This document shows, in pieces, positions 13,601 through 26,900 of a DNA stretch of 64,000 bases. How positions within the stretch are numbered: the stretch's first letter is position 1; every line of letters begins with the position of its first letter. This DNA is from Hippophae tibetana (lineage: Eukaryota > Streptophyta > Magnoliopsida > Rosales > Elaeagnaceae), in assembly GCA_037013495.1 (NCBI GenBank), contig CM072801.1, forward strand, positions 78,167,816-78,231,815, given 5' to 3'. The position numbers and the translations under genes are program-made. The notes below the pieces were generated by a model. It made no database searches. It was given only the letters and a program-made list of their open reading frames with translations, and was not told the DNA's origin.

Positions 13601-16161
13601 TTACTACAAAAACAACCTTACATTATTTCATTACTCCTTATTTCTGAACCCAAGTTTGTTTATTTACCCTATTTACATACGTCTAAAAGTTTGGTCGTAT
13701 CAAATGGAGTTGTTTTTGGTTCTTGTTCCTTAGGCTTCAATTACGATCATCTTAACCACATTAATGGTTATTCAATCGTTCCTATTTGTTAGAGTTGCTA
13801 TATTACCAGGTTCTTCGCCTAAAGGATATAAGTCATATGGAATCATAGCCGTGGTTTCTGAAAATAGGTTCTCCACATGCTTCTATCCATTTTCTAATGT
13901 TATATTTTTACAAAACATCCTTATTTGATTGTTTATTGTGTTTTTGAGTCATAAATCCCCTAAAATAGAAGGAATATTCACCCACAAGTCTTGCATTTTC
14001 TTTAAATATTTTTGTCGTTGTTTTCGTCATTGGATTTATATTCGCATTTTTCATTGAATTCTTCGTATCTTTTTTTGTTCTTTTACTTACGTGTTTAATT
14101 TATCTTTGTTCTTCAAAAAAACAAGAGAGTTGTTGCAATTCACTGTTTCGAAAAAATAACTAATAATTTGGGTTGAAGCTTTAAACTGTCATAACTTTTA
14201 ATTCATGCATCCAAATGACTATTATAATAAATCAAATCGAAGCTCGTTTTGATTACTACAAAGACAACCTTACATTATTTCATTACTCCTTGTTTCTAAA
14301 CCCATGTTTGTTTATTTATCCTATTTACATACGTCTAAAAGTTTGGTCGTATCATATGGAGTTGTTTTTGGTTCTTGTTCCTTAGGCTTCAATTACGATC
14401 ATCTTAACCACATTAATGGTTATTCAATCGTTCCTATTTGTTGGAGTTCCTATATTACCAGGTTCTTCGCCTAAAGGATATAAGTCATATGGAATCATAG
14501 CCGTGGTTTCTGAAAATAGGTTCTCCACATGCTTCTATCCATTTTCTAATGTTTTATTTTTACAAAACATCCTTATTTGATTGTTTATTGTGTTTTTGAG
14601 TCATGAATCACCTAAAATAGAAGGAATATTCACCCACAAGTCTTGCATTTTCTTTAAATATTTTGTCGTTGTTTTCGTCATTGGATTTATATTCACATTT
14701 TTCATTGAATTCTTCGTATCTTTTTCTTGTTCTTTTACTTATGTGTTTAATTTATCTTTGTTCTTCTAAAAAACAAGAGAGTTGTTGCAATTCACTGTTT
14801 CGAAAAAATAACTAATAATTTGGGTTGAAGCTTTAAACTGTCATAACTTTTAATTCATGCATCCAAATGACTATTATAATAAATCAAATCGAAGCTCGTT
14901 TCGATTACTACAAAAACAACCTTACATTATTTCATTACTCCTTATTTCTGAACCCAAGTTTGTTTATTTACCCTATTTACATACGTCTAAAAGTTTGGTC
15001 GTATCAAATGGAGTTGTTTTTGGTTCTTGTTCCTTAGGCTTCAATTACGATCATCTTAACCACATTAATGGTTATTCAATCGTTCCTATTTGTTAGAGTT
15101 GCTATATTACCAGGTTCTTCGCCTAAAGGATATAAGTCATATGGAATCATAGCCGTGGTTTCTGAAAATAGGTTCTCCACATGCTTCTATCCATTTTCTA
15201 ATGTTATATTTTTACAAAACATCCTTATTTGATTGTTTATTGTGTTTTTGAGTCATAAATCCCCTAAAATAGAAGGAATATTCACCCACAAGTCTTGCAT
15301 TTTCTTTAAATATTTTTGTCGTTGTTTTCGTCATTGGATTTATATTCGCATTTTTCATTGAATTCTTCGTATCTTTTTTTGTTCTTTTACTTACGTGTTT
15401 AATTTATCTTTGTTCTTCAAAAAAACAAGAGAGTTGTTGCAATTCACTGTTTCGAAAAAATAACTAATAATTTGGGTTGAAGCTTTAAACTGTCATAACT
15501 TTTAATTCATGCATCCAAATGACTATTATAATAAATCAAATCGAAGCTCGTTTTGATTACTACAAAGACAACCTTACATTATTTCATTACTCCTTGTTTC
15601 TAAACCCATGTTTGTTTATTTATCCTATTTACATACGTCTAAAAGTTTGGTCGTATCATATGGAGTTGTTTTTGGTTCTTGTTCCTTAGGCTTCAATTAC
15701 GATCATCTTAACCACATTAATGGTTATTCAATCGTTCCTATTTGTTGGAGTTCCTATATTACCAGGTTCTTCGCCTAAAGGATATAAGTCATATGGAATC
15801 ATAGCCGTGGTTTCTGAAAATAGGTTCTCCACATGCTTCTATCCATTTTCTAATGTTTTATTTTTACAAAACATCCTTATTTGATTGTTTATTGTGTTTT
15901 TGAGTCATGAATCACCTAAAATAGAAGGAATTTTCACCAACAAGTCTTGCATTTTCTTTAAATATTTTTGTCGTTGTTTTCATCATTCGATTTATTTTCT
16001 CATTTTTCATTGAATTCTTCCTATCTTTTTCTTGTTATTTTACTTATGTGTTTAATTTATCTTTGTTCTTCTAAAAAACAAGAGAGTTGTTGCCATTCAC
16101 TGTTTCGAAAAAATAACTAATAATTTGGGTTGAAGCTTTAAACTGTCATAACTTTTAATTC
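7683..16161. repeat. B/C dimer HOR zone, about 1304-bp unit
   Basis: Starts and types: 7683 B, 8335 C, 8988 B, 9641 A, 10293 B, 10945 C, 11597 B, 12249 C (hybrid), 12901 C, 13553 B, 14205 C, 14857 B, 15509 C. From 10293 the alternating B-C pair recurs every 1304 bp. One extra monomer (the hybrid at 12249) makes one spacing 1956 bp. C units at 10945, 12901 and 14205 share a one-base T deletion ('tattttgtcg'), also present in the A at 9641. The C units at 10945 and 12901 share a private 'acaatagag', indicating a recent three-monomer duplication. Confidence 0.9.
12249..12900. repeat. Hybrid monomer: C head, B tail
   Basis: The first part has C marks through 'gttggagttcc' near 12487-12493. From 'gttata' at about 12598 it has the B tail ('ataaatcccc', 'cttcaaaaaaac'). 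The switch lies within 12494-12597. It accounts for the single extra monomer that breaks the dimer register and fits an out-of-register crossover between a C and a B unit. Confidence 0.8.
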
Positions 16162-19100
16162 ATGCATCCAAATGACTATTATAATAAATCAAATCGAAGC
16201 TCGTTTCGATTACTACAAAAACAACCTTACATTATTTCATTACTCCTTATTTCTGAACCCAAGTTTGTTTATTTACCCTATTTACATACGTCTAAAAGTT
16301 TGGTCGTATCAAATGGAGTTGTTTTTGGTTCTTGTTCCTTAGGCTTCAATTACGATCATCTTAACCACATTAATGGTTATTCAATCGTTCCAATTTGTAG
16401 GAGTTCCTATATTACCAGGTTCTTCGCCTAAAGGATATAAGTCATATGGAATCATAGCTGTGGTTTCTGAAAATAAGTTCTCTGCATGCTTCTATCTATT
16501 TTCTCATGTTATATTTTTACAAAACCTCATTATTTAATTGTTTATTGTGTTTTTGAGCCATGAATCACTCAAAATAGAAGGAATTTTCACCCTCAACTCT
16601 TGCATTCTCTTTAAATATTTTTGGCGTTGTTTTCGTCGTTGGATTTATTTTTGCATTTTTCATTGAATTCTTCCTATCTTTTTCTTGTTCTTTTACTTAT
16701 GTGTTAAATTTATCTTTGTTCTTCTAAAAAACAAGAGAGTTGTTGCAATTCACTGTTTCGAAAAAATAACTAATAATTTGGGTTAAAGCTTTAAACTGTC
16801 ATAACTTTTAATTCATGCATCCAAATGACTATTATAATAAATCAAATCGAAGCTCGTTTCGATTACTATAAAGACAACCTTACATTATTTCATTACTCCT
16901 TGTTTCTGAATCCAAGTTTGTTTATTTGCCCTATTTACATACGTCTAAAAGTTTGGTCGTATCATATGGAGTTTTTTTTTGTTCTTGTTCCTTAGGCTTC
17001 AATTACGATCATCTTAACCACATTAATGGTTATTCAATCGTTCCTATTTGTTAGAGTTCCTATATTACCAGGTTCTTCGCCTAAAGGATATAAGTCATAT
17101 GGAATCATAGCCCTGGTTTCTGAAAATAGGTTCTCCATATGCTTCTATCCATTTTCTAATGTTATATTTTTACAAAACATCCATATTTGATTGTTTATTG
17201 TTTTTTTGAGTCATGAATCACCTAAAATAGAAGGAATTTTCACCAACAAGTCTTGCATTTTCTTTAAATATTTTTGTCGTTGTTTTCGTCATTGGATTTA
17301 TTTTCGCATTTTTCATTGAATTCTTCCTATCTTTTTCTTGTTATTTTACTTATGTGTTTAATTTATCTTTGTTCTTCTAAAAAACAAGAGAGTTGTTGCC
17401 ATTCACTGTTTCGAAAAAATAACTAATAATTTGGGTTGAAGCTTTAAACTGTCATAACTTTTAATTGATGCATCCAAATGACTATTATAATAAATCAAAT
17501 CGAAGCTCGTTTCGATTACTACAAAGACAACCTTACATTATTTCATTACTCCTTGTTTCTGAACCCAAGTTTGTTTATTTACCCTATTTACATACGTCTA
17601 AATGTTAGGTCGTATCATATTGAGTTGTTTTTGGTTCTTGTTCCTTAGGTTTCAATTACGATCATCTTAACCACATTAATGGTTATTCAATCGTTCCTAT
17701 TTGTTGGAGTTCCTATATTACCAGGTTTTTCGCCTAAAGGATATAAGTCATATGGAATCATAGCCGTGGTTTCTGAAAATAGGTTCTCCACATGCTTCTA
17801 TCCATTTTCTAATGTTATATTTTTACAAAACATCCTTATTTGATTGTTTATTGTGTTTTTGAGTCATAAATCCCCTAAAATAGAAGGAATATTCACCCAC
17901 AAGTCTTGCATTTTCTTTAAATATTTTTGTCGTTGTTTTCGTCATTGGATTTATATTCACATTTTTCATTGAATTCTTCGTATCTTTTTCTTGTTCTTTT
18001 ACTTATGTGTTTAATTTATCTTTGTTCTTCTAAAAAACAAGAGAGTTGTTGCAATTCACTGTTTCGAAAAAATAACTAATAATTTGGGTTGAAGCTTTAA
18101 ACTGTCATAACTTTTAATTCATGCATCCAAATGACTATTATAATAAATCAAATCGAAGCTCGTTTTGATTACTACAAAGACAACCTTACATTATTTTATT
18201 ACTCCTTGTTTCTGAACCCAAGTTTGTTTATTTACCCTATTTACATACGTCTAAAAGTTTGGTCGTATGATATGGAGTTGTTTTTGGTTCTTGTTCCTTA
18301 GGCTTCAATTACGATCATCTTAACCACATTAATGGTTATTCAATCGTTCCTATTTGTTGGAGTTCCTATATTACCAGGTTCTTCGCCTAAAGGATATAAG
18401 TCATATGGAATCATAGCCGTGGTTTCTGAAAATAGGTTCTCCACATGCTTCTATCCATTTTCTAATGTTATATTTTTACAAAACATCCTTATTTGATTGT
18501 TTATTGTGTTTTTGAGTCATGAATCACCTAAAATAGAAGGAATTTTCACCCACAAGCCTTGCATTTTCTTTAAATATTTTTGTCGTTGTTTTCGTCATTC
18601 GATTTATTTTCTCATTTTTCATTAAATTCTTTTTATCTTTTTCTTGTTATTTTACTTATGTGTTTAATTTATCTTTGTTCTTCTAAAAAACAAGAGAGTT
18701 GTTGCCATTCACTATTTCGAAAAAATAACTAATAATTTGGGATGAAGCTTTAAACTATCATAACTTTTAATTCATGCATCCAAATGACTATTATAATAAA
18801 TCAAATCGAAGCTCGTTTCAATTACTACAAAAACAACCTTACATTATTTCATTACTCCTTATTTCTAAACCCAAGTTTGTTTATTTACCCTATTTACATA
18901 CGTCTAAAAGTTTGGTCGTATCATATGTAGTTGTTTTTGGTTCTTGTTCCTCAGGCTTCAATTACGATCATCTTAACCACATTAATGGTTATTCAATCGA
19001 TCCAATTTGTAGGAGTTCCTATATTACCAGGTTCTTCGCCTAAAGGATATAAGTCATATGGAATCATAGCCCTGGTTTCTGAAAATAGGTTCTCCATATG

Positions 19101-21501
19101 CTTCTATCCATTTTCTAATGTTATATTTTTACAAAACATCCTTATTTGATTGTTTATTGTGTTTTTGAGTCATGAATGACCTAAAATAGAAGCAATTTTC
19201 ACCAACAAGTCTTGCATTTTCTTTAAATATTTTTGTCGTTGTTTTCGTCATTGGATTTATTTTCGCATTTTTCATTGAATTCTTCCTATCTTTTTCTTGT
19301 TATTTTACTTATGTGTTTAATTTATCTTTGTTCTTCTAAAAAACAAAAGAGTTGTTGCCATTCACTGTTTCGAAAAAATAACTAATAATTTGGGTTGAAG
19401 CTTTAAACTGTCATAACTTTTAATTCATGCATCCAAATGACTATTATAATAAATCAAATCGAAGCTCGTTTCGATTACTACAAAGACAACCTTACATTAT
19501 TTCATTACTCCTTGTTTCTGAACCCAAGTTTGTTTATTTACCCTATTTACATACGTCTAAATGTTTGGTCGTATCATATGGAGTTGTTTTTGGTTCTTGT
19601 TCCTTAGGCTTCAATTACGATCATCTTAACCACATTAAGGGTTATTCAATCGTTCCAATTTGTAGGAGTTCCTATATTACCAGGTTCTTCGCCTAAAGGA
19701 TATAAGTCATATGGAATCATAGCCGTGGTTTCTGAAAATAGGTTCTCCACATGCTTCTATCCATTTTCTAATGTTATATTTTTACAAAACATCCTTATTT
19801 GATTGTTTATTGTGTTTTTGAGTCATGAATCACCTAAAATAGAAGGAATTTTCACCCACAAGTCTTCCATTTTCTTTAAATATTTTTGTCGTTGTTTTCG
19901 TCATTCGATTTATTTTCTCATTTTTCATTGAATTCTTCCTATCTTTTTCTTGTTATTTAACTTATGTGTTTAATTTATCTTTGTTCTTCTAAAAAACAAG
20001 AGAGTTGTTGCCATTCACTGTTTCGAAAAAATAACTAATAATTTGGGTTGAAGCTTTAAACTGTCATAACTTTTAATTCATGCATCCAAATGACTATTAT
20101 AATAAATCAAATCGAAGCTCGTTTCGATTACTACAAAAACAACCTTACATTATTTCATTACTCCTTATTTCTGAACCCAAGTTTGTTTATTTACCCTATT
20201 TACATACGTCTAAAAGTTTGGTCGTATCATATGGAGTTGTTTTTGGTTCTTGTTCCTCAGGCTTCAATTACGATCATCTTAACCAAATTAATGGTTATTC
20301 AATCGTTCCAATTTGTAGGAGTTCCTATATTACCAGGTTCTTCGCCTAAAGGATATAAGTCATATGGAATCATAGCCGTGGATTCTGAAAATAAGTTCTC
20401 TGCATGCTTCTATCTGTTTTATAATATTATATTCTTACAAAACATCATTATTTGATTGTTTATTGTGTTTTTGAGCCATGAATCACTCAAAATAGAAGGA
20501 ATTTTCACCCACAACTTTTGCATTTTCTTTAAATATTTTTGTCGTTGTTTTCGTCGTTGGATTTATTTTTGCATTTTTCATTGAATTCTTCCTATCTTTT
20601 TCTTGTTCTTTTACTTATGTGTTTAATTTATCTTTGTTATTCTAAAAAACAAGAGAGTTGTTGCAATTCACTGTTTCGAAAAAATAACTAATAATTTGGG
20701 TTGATGCTTTAAACTGTCATAACTTTTATTTCATGCATCCAAATGACTATTATAATAAATCAAATCGAAGCTCGTTTCGATTACTACAAAGACAACCTTA
20801 CATTATTTCATTACTCCTTGTTTCTGAACCCAAGTTTGGTTATTTTCCCTATTTACATACGTCTAAAAGTTTGGTCGTATAATTTGGAGTTGTTTTTGGT
20901 TCTTGTTCCTTAGGCTTCAATTACGATCATCTTAACCACATTAATGGTTATTCAATCGTTCCTATTTGTTAGAGTTCCTATATTACTAGGTTCTTCACCT
21001 AAAGGATATAAGTCATATGGAATCATAGTCCTGGTTTCAGAAAATAGGTTCTCCATATGCTTCTATCCATTTTCTAATGTTATATTTTTAGAAAACATTC
21101 TTATTTGATTGTTTATTGTGTTTTTGAGTCATGAATCACCTAAAATAGATGGAATCTTCACCAACAAGTCTTGCATTTTCTTTAAATATTTTTGTCGTTG
21201 TTTTCGTCATTGGATTTATTTTCGCATTTTTCATTGTATTCTTCGTATATTTTTCTTGTTCTTTTACTTATATGTTTAATTTATCTTTGTTCTTCTAAAA
21301 AACAAGAGAGTTGTTGCCATTCACTGTTTCGAAAAAATAACTAATAATTTGGGTTGAAGCTTTAAACTGTCATAACTTTTAATTCATGCATCCAAATGAC
21401 TATTATAATAAATCATATCGAAGCTCGTTTCGATAACTACCAAGACAACCTTACATTATTTCATTACTCCTTGTTTCTGAACCCAAGTTTCTTTATTTAC
21501 A
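15155..21501. repeat. Segmental duplication, copy 1 (partner at +17,629 bp)
   Basis: Monomer starts from 15509 to 21386 each have a same-type partner exactly 17,629 bp (27 monomers) downstream. Homology starts within the B-type tail shared by the units at 14857 and 32486. It ends within the J unit at 21386, where this copy switches to a T-type tail. Boundaries are approximate because all monomers resemble each other. Confidence 0.75.
16162..21385. repeat. First ten-mer-type HOR segment, B-D-A-E-F-G-H-I
   Basis: Starts: 16162 B, 16815 D, 17468 A, 18121 E, 18774 F, 19427 G, 20080 H, 20733 I; a J head follows at 21386. All eight sit exactly 17,629 bp upstream of their partners at 33791-38362. 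Differences are sparse, for example 'agcaatttt' at 19190 against 'aggaatttt' downstream. Its G keeps 'atgcatcc', while the three later complete HORs have 'atgctccc', so this copy is less derived at that site. H here ends with 'ttgttattcta', a private mark inherited by the adjacent trimer zone. Confidence 0.9.
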
Positions 21502-22038
21502 CTATTTACATACGTCTAAAAGTTTGGTCGTATCATATGGAGTTGTTTTTGGTTCTTGTTCCTTAGGCTTCAATTACGATCATCTTAGCCACATTAATGG
21601 TTATTCAATCGTTCCTATTTGTTGGAGTTCCTATATTACAAGGTTTTTCGCCTAAAGGATATAAGTCATATGGAATCATAGCCGTGGTTTCTGAAAATAG
21701 GTTCTCCACATGCTTCTATCCATTTTCTAATGTTATATTTTTACAAAACATCCTTATTTGATTGTTTATTGTGTTTTTGAGTCATGAATCACATAAAATA
21801 GAAGGAATTTTCACCAACAAGTCTTGCATTTTCTTTAAATATTTTTGTCGTTGTTTTCGTCATTGGATTTATTTTCGCATTTTTCATTGAATTCTTCCTA
21901 TCTTTTTCTTGTTATTTTACTTATGTGTTTAATTTATCTTTGTTCTTCTAAAAAACAAGAGAGTTGTTGCCATTCACTGTTTCGAAAAAATAACTAATAA
22001 TTTGGGTTGAAGCTTTAAACTGTCATAACTTTTAATTG
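21386..22038. repeat. Hybrid monomer: J head, T tail
   Basis: J marks ('atcatatcg', 'gataactacc', 'tttctttatttacac') run to about 21501. T marks follow from 'cttagccac' (base 21588), and 'attacaagg' matches the T unit at 6377. The crossover lies between 21502 and 21587. The same hybrid is copied in the units at 23998 and 25957, so it predates the trimer expansion. Confidence 0.8.
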
Positions 22039-22691
22039 ATGCATCCAAATGAGTATTATAATAAATCAAATCGAAGCTCGTTTCGATTACTACAAAGACA
22101 ACCTTACATTATTTCATTACTCCTTGTTTCTGAACCCTAGTTTGTTTATTTACCCTATTTACATACGTCTAAATGTTAGGTCGTATCATATTGAGTTGTT
22201 TTTGGTTCTTGTTCCTTAGGTTTCAATTACGATCATCTTAACCACATTAATGGTTATTCAATCGTTCCTATTTGTTGGAGTTCCTATATTACCAGGTTTT
22301 TCGCCTAAAGGATATAAGTCATATGGAATCATAGCCGTGGTTTCTGAAAATAGGTTCTCCACATGCTTCTATCCATTTTCTAATGTTATATTTTTACAAA
22401 ACATCCTTATTTGATTGTTTATTGTGTTTTTGAGTCATAAATCCCCTAAAATAGAAGGAATATTCACCCACAAGTCTTGCATTTTCTTTAAATATTTTTG
22501 TCGTTGTTTTCGTCATTGGATTTATTTTTGCATTTTTCATTGAATTCTTCCTATCTTTTTCTTGTTCTTTTACTTATGTGTTTAATTTATCTTTGTTATT
22601 CTAAAAAACAAGAGAGTTGTTGCAATTCACTGTTTCGAAAAAATAACTAATAATTTGGGTTGATGCTTTAAACTGTCATAACTTTTATTTC
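22039..22691. repeat. Hybrid monomer: A head, H tail
   Basis: The head matches the A unit at 7030, including 'aatgagtatt', 'gaaccctag' and 'ataaatcccc'. The tail matches the H unit at 20080, with 'tatttttgc' and the private 'ttgttattcta'. A-type base 22515 and H-type base 22526 bracket the switch to about 10 bp. It is copied at 24651 and 26610. Confidence 0.82.
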
Positions 22692-23344
22692 ATGCATCCA
22701 AATGACTATTATAATAAATCAAATCGAAGCTCGTTTCGATTACTACAAAGACAACCTTACATTATTTCATTACTCCTTGTTTCTGAACCCAAGTTTGGTT
22801 ATTTTCCCTATTTACATACCTCTAAAAGTTTGGTCGTATAATTTGGAGTTGTTTTTGGTTCTTGTTCCTTAGGCTTCAATTACGATCATCTTAACCACAT
22901 TAATGGTTATTCAATCGTTCCTATTTGTTAGAGTTCCTATATTACTAGGTTCTTCACCTAAAGGATATAAGTCATATGGAATCATAGTCCTGGTTTCAGA
23001 AAATAGGTTCTCCATATGCTTCTATCCATTTTCTAATGTTATATTTTTAGAAAATATTCTTATTTGATTGTTTATTGTGTTTTTGAGTCATGAATCACCT
23101 AAAATAGATGGAATTTTCACCAACAAGTCTGGCATTTTCTTTAAATATTTTTGTCGTTGTTTTCGTCATTGGATTTATTTTCGCATTTTTCATTGTATTC
23201 TTCGTATATTTTTCTTGTTCTTTTACTTATATGTTTAATTTATCTTTGTTCTTCTAAAAAACAAGAGAGTTGTTGCCATTCACTGTTTCGAAAAAATAAC
23301 TAATAATTGGGGTTGAAGCTTTAAACTGTCATAACTTTTAATTG

Positions 23345-23997
23345 ATGCATCCAAATGACTATTATAATAAATCAAATCGAAGCTCGTTTCGATTACTACA
23401 AAAACAACCTTACATTATTTCATTACTCCTTATTTCTGAACCCAAGTTTGTTTATTTACCCTATTTACATACGTCTAAAAGTTTGGTCGTATCAAATAGA
23501 GTTGTTTTTGGTTCTTGTTCCTTAGGCTTCAATTACGATCATCTTAACCACATTAATGGTTATTCAATCGTTCCTATTTGTTAGAGTTCCTATATTACCA
23601 GGTTCTTCGCCTAAAGGATATAAGTCATATGGAATCATAGCCGTGGTTTCTGAAAATAGGTTCTCCACATGCTTCTATCCATTTTCTAATGTTATATTTT
23701 TACAAAACATCCTTATTTGATTGTTTATTGTGTTTTTGAGTCATAAATCCCCTAAAATAGAAGGAATATTCACCCACAAGTCTTGCATTTTCTTTAATTA
23801 TTTTTGTCGTTGTTTTCGTCATTGGATTTATATTCGCATTTTTCATTGAATTCTTCGTATATTTTTCTTGTTCTTTTACTTATATGTTTAATTTATCTTT
23901 GTTCTTCTAAAAAACAAGAGAGTTGTTGCCATTCACTGTTTCGAAAAAATAACTAATAATTTGGGTTGAAGCTTTAAACTGTCATAACTTTTAATTC
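23345..23997. repeat. Hybrid monomer: B head, I tail, inserted in trimer zone
   Basis: The head is B-type with the private 'tatcaaatagag' shared by the unit at 27916. The tail becomes I-type at 'cgtatatttttc'. B-type base 23849 and I-type base 23861 bracket the switch. The unit breaks the J-A-I order once and probably came from exchange with the I-to-B junction at 27263-27916. It also has 'tttaattattt' near 23795 in place of the usual 'tttaaatattt'. Confidence 0.78.
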
Positions 23998-26900
23998 ATG
24001 CATCCAAATGACTATTATAATAAATCATATCGAAGCTCGTTTCGATAACTACCAAGACAACCTTACATTATTTCATTACTCCTTGTTTCTGAACCCAAGT
24101 TTCTTTATTTACACTATTTACATACGTCTAAAAGTTTGGTCGTATCATATGGAGTTGTTTTTGGTTCTTGTTCCTTAGGCTTCAATTACGATCATCTTAG
24201 CCACATTAATGGTTATTCAATCGTTCCTATTTGTTGGAGTTCCTATATTACAAGGTTTTTCGCCTAAAGGATATAAGTCATATGGAATCATAGCCGTGGT
24301 TTCTGAAAATAGGTTCTCCACATGCTTCTATCCATTTTCTAATGTTATATTTTTACAAAACATCCTTATTTGATTGTTTATTGTGTTTTTGAGTCATGAA
24401 TCACATAAAATAGAAGGAATTTTCACCAACAAGTCTTGCATTTTCTTTAAATATTTTTGTCGTTGTTTTCGTCATTGGATTTATTTTCGCATTTTTCATT
24501 GAATTCTTCCTATCTTTTTCTTGTTATTTTACTTATGTGTTTAATTTATCTTTGTTCTTCTAAAAAACAAGAGAGTTGTTGCCATTCACTGTTTCGAAAA
24601 AATAACTAATAATTTGGGTTGAAGCTTTAAACTGTCATAACTTTTAATTGATGCATCCAAATGAGTATTATAATAAATCAAATCGAAGCTCGTTTCGATT
24701 ACTACAAAGACAACCTTACATTATTTCATTACTCCTTGTTTCTGAACCCTAGTTTGTTTATTTACCCTATTTACATACGTCTAAATGTTAGGTCGTATCA
24801 TATTGAGTTGTTTTTGGTTCTTGTTCCTTAGGTTTCAATTACGATCATCTTAACCACATTAATGGTTATTCAATCGTTCCTATTTGTTGGAGTTCCTATA
24901 TTACCAGGTTTTTCGCCTAAAGGATATAAGTCATATGGAATCATAGCCGTGGTTTCTGAAAATAGGTTCTCCACATGCTTCTATCCATTTTCTAATGTTA
25001 TATTTTTACAAAACATCCTTATTTGATTGTTTATTGTGTTTTTGAGTCATAAATCCCCTAAAATAGAAGGAATATTCACCCACAAGTCTTGCATTTTCTT
25101 TAAATATTTTTGTCATTGTTTTCGTCATTGGATTTATTTTTGCATTTTTCATTGAATTCTTCCTATCTTTTTCTTGTTCTTTTACTTATGTGTTTAATTT
25201 ATCTTTGTTATTCTAAAAAACAAGAGAGTTGTTGCAATTCACTGTTTCGAAAAAATAACTAATAATTTGGGTTGATGCTTTAAACTGTCATAACTTTTAT
25301 TTCATGCATCCAAATGACTATTATAATAAATCAAATCGAAGCTCGTTTCGATTACTACAAAGACAACCTTACATTATTTCATTACTCCTTGTTTCTGAAC
25401 CCAAGTTTGGTTATTTTCCCTATTTACATACGTCTAAAAGTTTGGTCGTATAATTTGGAGTTGTTTTTGGTTCTTGTTCCTTAGGCTTCAATTACGATCA
25501 TCTTAACCACATTAATGGTTATTCAATCGTTCCTATTTGTTAGAGTTCCTATATTACTAGGTTCTTCACCTAAAGGATATAAGTCATATGGAATCATAGT
25601 CCTGGTTTCAGAAAATAGGTTCTCCATATGCTTCTATCCATTTTCTAATGTTATATTTTTAGAAAATATTCTTATTTGATTGTTTATTGTGTTTTTGAGT
25701 CATGAATCACCTAAAATAGATGGAATTTTCACCAACAAGTCTTGCATTTTCTTTAAATATTTTTGTCGTTGTTTTCGTCATTGGATTTATTTTCGCATTT
25801 TTCATTGTATTCTTCGTATATTTTTCTTGTTCTTTTACTTATATGTTTAATTTATCTTTGTTCTTCTAAAAAACAAGAGAGTTGTTGCCATTCACTGTTT
25901 CGAAAAAATAACTAATAATTTGGGTTGAAGCTTTAAACTGTCATAACTTTTAATTCATGCATCCAAATGACTATTATAATAAATCATATCGAAGCTCGTT
26001 TCGATAACTACCAAGACAACCTTACATTATTTCATTACTCCTTGTTTCTGAACCCAAGTTTCTTTATTTACACTATTTACATACGTCTAAAAGTTTGGTC
26101 GTATCATATGGAGTTGTTTTTGGTTCTTGTTCCTTAGGCTTCAATTACGATCATCTTAGCCACATTAATGGTTATTCAATCGTTCCTATTTGTTGGAGTT
26201 CCTATATTACAAGGTTTTTCGCCTAAAGGATATAAGTCATATGGAATCATAGCCGTGGTTTCTGAAAATAGGTTCTCCACATGCTTCTATCCATTTTCTA
26301 ATGTTATATTTTTACAAAACATCCTTATTTGATTGTTTATTGTGTTTTTGAGTCATGAATCACATAAAATAGAAGGAATTTTCACCAACAAGTCTTGCAT
26401 TTTCTTTAAATATTTTTGTCGTTGTTTTCGTCATTGGATTTATTTTCGCATTTTTCATTGAATTCTTCCTATCTTTTTCTTGTTATTTTACTTATGTGTT
26501 TAATTTATCTTTGTTCTTCTAAAAAACAAGAGAGTTGTTGCCATTCACTGTTTCGAAAAAATAACTAATAATTTGGGTTGAAGCTTTAAACTGTCATAAC
26601 TTTTAATTGATGCATCCAAATGAGTATTATAATAAATCAAATCGAAGCTCGTTTCGATTACTACAAAGACAACCTTACATTATTTCATTACTCCTTGTTT
26701 CTGAACCCTAGTTTGTTTATTTACCCTATTTACATACGTCTAAATGTTAGGTCGTATCATATTGAGTTGTTTTTGGTTCTTGTTCCTTAGGTTTCAATTA
26801 CGATCATCTTAACCACATTAATGGTTATTCAATCGTTCCTATTTGTTGGAGTTCCTATATTACCAGGTTTTTCGCCTAAAGGATATAAGTCATATGGAAT

